This document shows, piece by piece, positions 60,899 to 64,000 of a stretch of DNA of 64,000 bases. A program made the position numbers and the translations under genes. This DNA comes from an uncultured Eubacteriales bacterium (lineage in GTDB: Bacteria; Bacillota; Clostridia; TANB77; UBA1234). The notes under the pieces are model-generated. The model saw only the letters and a program-made list of their open reading frames with translations, ran no database searches and was not told the origin of the DNA. Each line of letters opens with the position of its first letter. Position 1 is the first letter of the stretch. The stretch is taken from NCBI GenBank assembly GCA_949283575.1, contig CASDSU010000031.1, forward strand, positions 62,001 to 126,000. Direction: 5' to 3'.

Positions 60899-61792
60899 AT
60901 GAAGAAAAGTGTTATATTAATAAGCTTATTGTTAGCGTTATCAGTTGTATTTGTGGGTTGTGATATGAATGGAAATATTGAAGATATTGATAATTCAAAT
61001 AATAACCAAGAAATTAATTCTAATGAAAATACAAATGTAGAAACTAATGAAGGAAATGAGTCTAATTTAAAAGAAAATACTTTTACTTTTGTACCAAAAA
61101 TACTTGCTCCTACACCAGACGAAGAAAAAGTTACAGAGGCGGTTGCTATGTCTAATGCAATAGCTGATTCAGCTAAGTATGTGGATGTTGAACAAAATCC
61201 TGTTGTAACTATGGTAATAAAAGATTATGGTACTGTGAAAATGGAGTTGTATCCTAAGGTTGCACCAGAGACTGTAGAAAATTTTATTTCTTTAATAAAT
61301 AAGGAAGTTTATAATGGACTAATTTTCCATAGAACAATTCCTGGTTTTATGGCTCAAGGTGGCGATCCAGAAGGAAATGGTCATGGAGGTCCTGATTATT
61401 CAATAGTTGGTGAGTTTACAGCTAATGGATTTACAAATGATTTGATTCATGAAAGAGGTTTGTTATCAATGGCAAGAAGTAACGAAAACAATTCTGCCGG
61501 ATCACAATTCTTTATTGTTACAACAGAATCACCACATTTAGATGGAAGTTATGCAGGTTTTGGTAGAGTTTTGGAAGGTATGGATGTTGTAGATAGAGTT
61601 GTTAATACAGAAGTTATATTACGTGAAAAAGATATTGATTTTAGTAAATTAGCAACAATTGAAGAATATATTGAATTAATGTCAATGTGTGATAGACCAG
61701 TAAATCCACCAATAATTGAATCAATGACAGTTGAAACTTTTGGTGTAACATATGATGAACCAGAGAAAATAATGCAAGAAGTAGCAGAATAA
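60899..61792 (+). CDS. Lipoprotein peptidyl-prolyl cis-trans isomerase (cyclophilin)
   Basis: The 297-residue protein has a lipoprotein signal peptide with acylated Cys21 (FVGC), an Asn/Glu-rich linker, and a cyclophilin domain at about residues 98-230: PETVENFISLINKEVYNG, FHRTIPGFMAQGGDP, GLLSMAR and GSQFFI, with the catalytic Arg and Phe present. It helps fold exported proteins at the outer face of the membrane. The ATG at 60899 fits the AAGGA site; 60890 is too close to it. The C-terminal 60 residues are an extension beyond the cyclophilin fold. Confidence 0.93.
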   Translation: MKKSVILISLLLALSVVFVGCDMNGNIEDIDNSNNNQEINSNENTNVETNEGNESNLKENTFTFVPKILAPTPDEEKVTEAVAMSNAIADSAKYVDVEQNPVVTMVIKDYGTVKMELYPKVAPETVENFISLINKEVYNGLIFHRTIPGFMAQGGDPEGNGHGGPDYSIVGEFTANGFTNDLIHERGLLSMARSNENNSAGSQFFIVTTESPHLDGSYAGFGRVLEGMDVVDRVVNTEVILREKDIDFSKLATIEEYIELMSMCDRPVNPPIIESMTVETFGVTYDEPEKIMQEVAE

Positions 61793-61802
61793 AAAAGATA
61801 AA

Positions 61803-61839
61803 AGAGCTGTTTTCTAAAAATAAGAACAGTTCTTTTTTT
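61803..61839 (+). terminator. Terminator of the cyclophilin gene
   Basis: AGAGCTGTTTTCT pairs with AGAACAGTTCT, followed by a T-run. Confidence 0.85.
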
Positions 61840-61840
61840 A

Positions 61841-61869
61841 TTGACTAAGTGTGCGAACTGATGTACACT
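61841..61869 (+). promoter_or_regulatory. ruvA promoter with candidate LexA (DinR) box
   Basis: TTGACT at 61841-61846 and TACACT at 61864-61869, spacer 17. In the spacer, 61854-61867 reads CGAACTGATGTACA: a perfect left half (CGAAC), four-base gap and imperfect right half (GTTCG expected) of the Gram-positive SOS box. A repressor here would block polymerase, fitting the SOS control of ruv genes. Confidence 0.5.
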
Positions 61870-61907
61870 TTAATGGTAGAATTACTAAAGTTAAAAAGGA
61901 GAAAATT

Positions 61908-62513
61908 ATGTACGCATATATAAAAGGAAGTTTAGAAATTAAGTCAAATGACCATGTTATAGTTGAAGCAAATGGTGTAGGATATAGAATTTTTATGTCT
62001 TCAAATGCAATACAAAGATTAGGAGAATTAAATAGTGTTGTGAAAGTGTTCACGCATTATCATGTTAGAGAAGATAATATTAGTTTATATGGCTTTTGTA
62101 ATTTAGAAGAGCTTAGAATGTTTGAACTATTAATTAGTGTAAGTGGTGTTGGTGCGAAATCTGCAATTGCAATTTTATCAAATATAACACCATCTAAATT
62201 TGCACTTGCTGTTATATCGAATGATGTGAAAGAACTTACAAAGCTTCCGGGTATTGGTGCAAAATCTGCACAAAGGATAATTTTAGAATTAAAGGATAAA
62301 TTGAAAACTGAAGAATCGATTGCTGCTGAAAGTGATTTTGAAGTTCAATCCGTACTTGCTAAAGATGATAATATGCATGAGGCGATATCAGCACTTCAGG
62401 TTTTGGGATATCCAGTTAAGGATGCTACAAAAGCGGTTACATCTGTTGATTGCACAGGGGTAAGTGTTGAAGAGATAATAAAGAAAGCATTAATTTATTT
62501 TACAAAGAATTAA
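61908..62513 (+). CDS. ruvA: Holliday junction branch migration protein RuvA
   Basis: The 201-residue protein begins MYAYIKGSLE, and has THYHVREDNISLYGF, two helix-hairpin-helix motifs (LISVSGVGAKSAIAIL and LTKLPGIGAKSAQRII) and a small C-terminal domain III that contacts RuvB. AAAAAGGAG selects the ATG at 61908. ruvB, its usual partner, does not follow; rarA does. Confidence 0.96.
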   Translation: MYAYIKGSLEIKSNDHVIVEANGVGYRIFMSSNAIQRLGELNSVVKVFTHYHVREDNISLYGFCNLEELRMFELLISVSGVGAKSAIAILSNITPSKFALAVISNDVKELTKLPGIGAKSAQRIILELKDKLKTEESIAAESDFEVQSVLAKDDNMHEAISALQVLGYPVKDATKAVTSVDCTGVSVEEIIKKALIYFTKN

Positions 62514-62540
62514 GTTATAAATATAGATTGGAGATAATAT

Positions 62541-63797
62541 ATGAGTGAAAGTAATATGCCGTTAGCTTATAGAATGTGTCCAACGACTATTGATGAATAT
62601 GTTGGACAAGAACACATTTTATCGAAGGATAAAATGTTGTATAGACTCATAAAGGCTGATAGGTTATCAAGTATAATTTTGTGGGGACCGCCTGGCTGTG
62701 GAAAAACGTCGCTGGCTAGAGTTATTGCAAAGTCGACCAAAAATAAATTTGAAAAATTAAATGCGGTTTCTGCTGGTGTTTCTGATATTAAGAGAGTTGT
62801 AGATGAATCGAAAAATTTGTTTGTGAATCCGTCTGGAAGAACTGTTTTGTTTATTGATGAAATTCATAGATTTAATAAATTGCAACAAGATGCGCTTCTT
62901 CCATATGTTGAAAATGGAACAATAATTTTAATCGGTGCAACTACTGAAAATCCATATTTTTCAGTTAATAAAGCGCTTATATCTCGTTCAACTTTGTTTA
63001 AGCTTGAGCCACTTGAGAATAGACATGTAGTGCAAGTTCTAGAGAATGCGTTAAAGGATAAAGAAAAAGGACTTGGAAGTTATGAATTAAAAGTAGAAGA
63101 TGAAGTGACTGAATATATTGCTGAACTTTCTGGTGGAGATGTTAGAGTTGCACTCAATGCGCTTGAAATTGCTGCACTTACAACCGAGATGAATGCTAAT
63201 GGTGAAATTGAAATAACAAAAGAAATTGCTGCAGAGTGCATTCAAAAAAAGAAAGCACAATTTGATAAAAATGGAGATAGTCATTATGACAATATAAGTG
63301 CTTTTATAAAATCGATGCGTGGTGGCGATGCAGATGCTGTTTTATTTTATCTTGCAAGAGCGTTATATGCCGGAGAAGATCCGATGTTTTTAGCAAGAAG
63401 AATTGCAATTTGTGCATCAGAGGATGTCGGAATGGCAAACTCAAATGCATTAGTTGTTGCAAATGCAGCTATGCAAGCTGTTCATCAAATTGGAATGCCT
63501 GAAGCAAGGATTTTACTTGCACATGCTGCTACATATGTAGCTAGAAGTCCGAAATCAAATGCAGCATATTTAGGTATAAATCAAGCATTAGCGGATGTTG
63601 AAAATAAAGATACAGGAACTATTCCAATGCATGTAAGAAATGCTCCTGCTGAAGGAATGGAAGATTTCGGATATGGGGTTGGATATAAATATCCACATGA
63701 TTTCCCAAATCATGAAGTTGAACAACAATATTTGCCAGATAAAATGGTGGGAACAAAATATTATGTACCAGATGAAACAGAAGAAAAACTAAAATAA
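62541..63797 (+). CDS. rarA: Replication-associated recombination protein A (MgsA/RarA)
   Basis: The 418-residue AAA+ ATPase has Walker A GPPGCGKTS near residue 50, Walker B TVLFIDEIHRFNK, sensor I TTENPYF, arginine finger SRSTLF, and the RarA C-terminal tetramerisation region (HYDNISAFIKSMRGGDADA). It acts at stalled forks. TTGGAGA precedes the ATG. It lies 28 bases after ruvA, so both recombination genes may share the SOS-like promoter. Confidence 0.96.
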   Translation: MSESNMPLAYRMCPTTIDEYVGQEHILSKDKMLYRLIKADRLSSIILWGPPGCGKTSLARVIAKSTKNKFEKLNAVSAGVSDIKRVVDESKNLFVNPSGRTVLFIDEIHRFNKLQQDALLPYVENGTIILIGATTENPYFSVNKALISRSTLFKLEPLENRHVVQVLENALKDKEKGLGSYELKVEDEVTEYIAELSGGDVRVALNALEIAALTTEMNANGEIEITKEIAAECIQKKKAQFDKNGDSHYDNISAFIKSMRGGDADAVLFYLARALYAGEDPMFLARRIAICASEDVGMANSNALVVANAAMQAVHQIGMPEARILLAHAATYVARSPKSNAAYLGINQALADVENKDTGTIPMHVRNAPAEGMEDFGYGVGYKYPHDFPNHEVEQQYLPDKMVGTKYYVPDETEEKLK

Positions 63798-63812
63798 TAG
63801 GATGTGATTTAA

Positions 63813-63910
63813 TGCCTGAATTTATTGGCGAAGAAGAACTATTAGCTTTTGTAGAACGTAGGGGTGTCGACGGTTGGATATGGCATGATGAAGAGTTTGA
63901 TGAAATATAG
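63813..63910 (+). CDS. Possible small protein after rarA
   Basis: An ATG at 63813 (GGATGTGA upstream) begins MPEFIGEEE, and the sequence continues plausibly (LLAFVERRGVDGWIW) to a TAG at 63908-63910. I am not certain of the base count near 63840, and by the coordinates the length is not a multiple of three, so the frame may be broken. The last 90 bases hold only a 22-codon ATG frame (63920-63988) with GGGAG upstream, too short to call. Confidence 0.3.
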
Positions 63911-64000
63911 TGGGAGAAAATGAATATAAAAAGTGAATGTCTAAGAAAAGAGTTAACTAAAAAATTTAACGATATTAAATATAGATGAAAGTTATGCTAA

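Noticed and set aside
1-64000. CRISPR arrays, tRNA or rRNA genes, integrases and attachment sites
   Set aside because: I saw no regularly spaced repeats, cloverleaf or rRNA-like stretches, and no recombinase motif. The tandem repeats at 9424 and 45205 are coding.

Overview
The window is about 64 kb of low-G+C (roughly 30% by eye), gene-dense DNA from a spore-forming member of the Firmicutes, most likely an uncultured Clostridia lineage. The evidence is spo0A, a spoIVFA/spoIVFB pair, a BofA-like gene, T-box and L10-leader RNAs, IreB-RuvX-DUF1292 synteny, SepF and DivIVA, and mostly SigA-type promoters with 17-bp spacers. There are no rRNA or tRNA genes, no CRISPR array and no complete mobile element.

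Layout. 1-7.5 kb: a secreted stalk-domain protein, a c-di-AMP-type riboswitch ahead of two tandem family 2 glycosyltransferases, an ABC substrate-binding protein and permease with no ATPase, and a D-Ala-D-Ala carboxypeptidase. 7.6-16.5 kb: a small membrane protein, a large TadZ/CpaE-like coiled-coil protein, ireB-ruvX-DUF1292, a YnbB-type PLP enzyme, a BaiN/HI0933 flavoprotein, a YigZ protein and spo0A. 16.8-24.2 kb: a foreign-looking metallo-beta-lactamase-fold gene, a PPC-domain protein, HtrA, a possible nuclease, an HD-GYP protein, a frame-broken radical SAM gene and fhs. 24.3-29.6 kb: a frame-broken two-gene module, T-box plus aspS, a UDP-sugar pyrophosphorylase and small membrane proteins. 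29.6-38.3 kb: the SpoIVFA-SpoIVFB-rplU-rpmA-obgE-bofA block, interrupted by a giant surface protein, a Nudix hydrolase and an unknown gene. 38.4-44.6 kb: envelope polymer genes (murJ, O-antigen-ligase-like, two GT4 enzymes, DUF4330). 44.6-48.3 kb: rpmG-secE-nusG-rplKA-L10 leader-rplJL. 48.3-51.7 kb: an accessory pocket with a SPASM radical SAM gene and two frame-broken genes. 51.7-64 kb: mutS, a DUF692-like gene, mutL, miaA, an HlyD-like gene, sepF, divIVA, a lipoprotein cyclophilin, ruvA and rarA.

The most unusual signal concerns codon CGG. By eye I find no in-frame CGG in any native gene. The radical SAM gene at 21609-22492 needs two +1 frame changes, and both fall exactly on UUU_CGG. The only other in-frame CGG codons are in the two genes whose base composition looks foreign (16816-17847 and 51481-51651), and those two genes share a nearly identical promoter. 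A canonical -1 slippery heptamer sits exactly where a third gene (50904-51424) changes frame. These point either to translational recoding around a weakly decoded CGG codon or to selective decay of accessory genes. The sequence alone cannot separate these, and tests are given for each.
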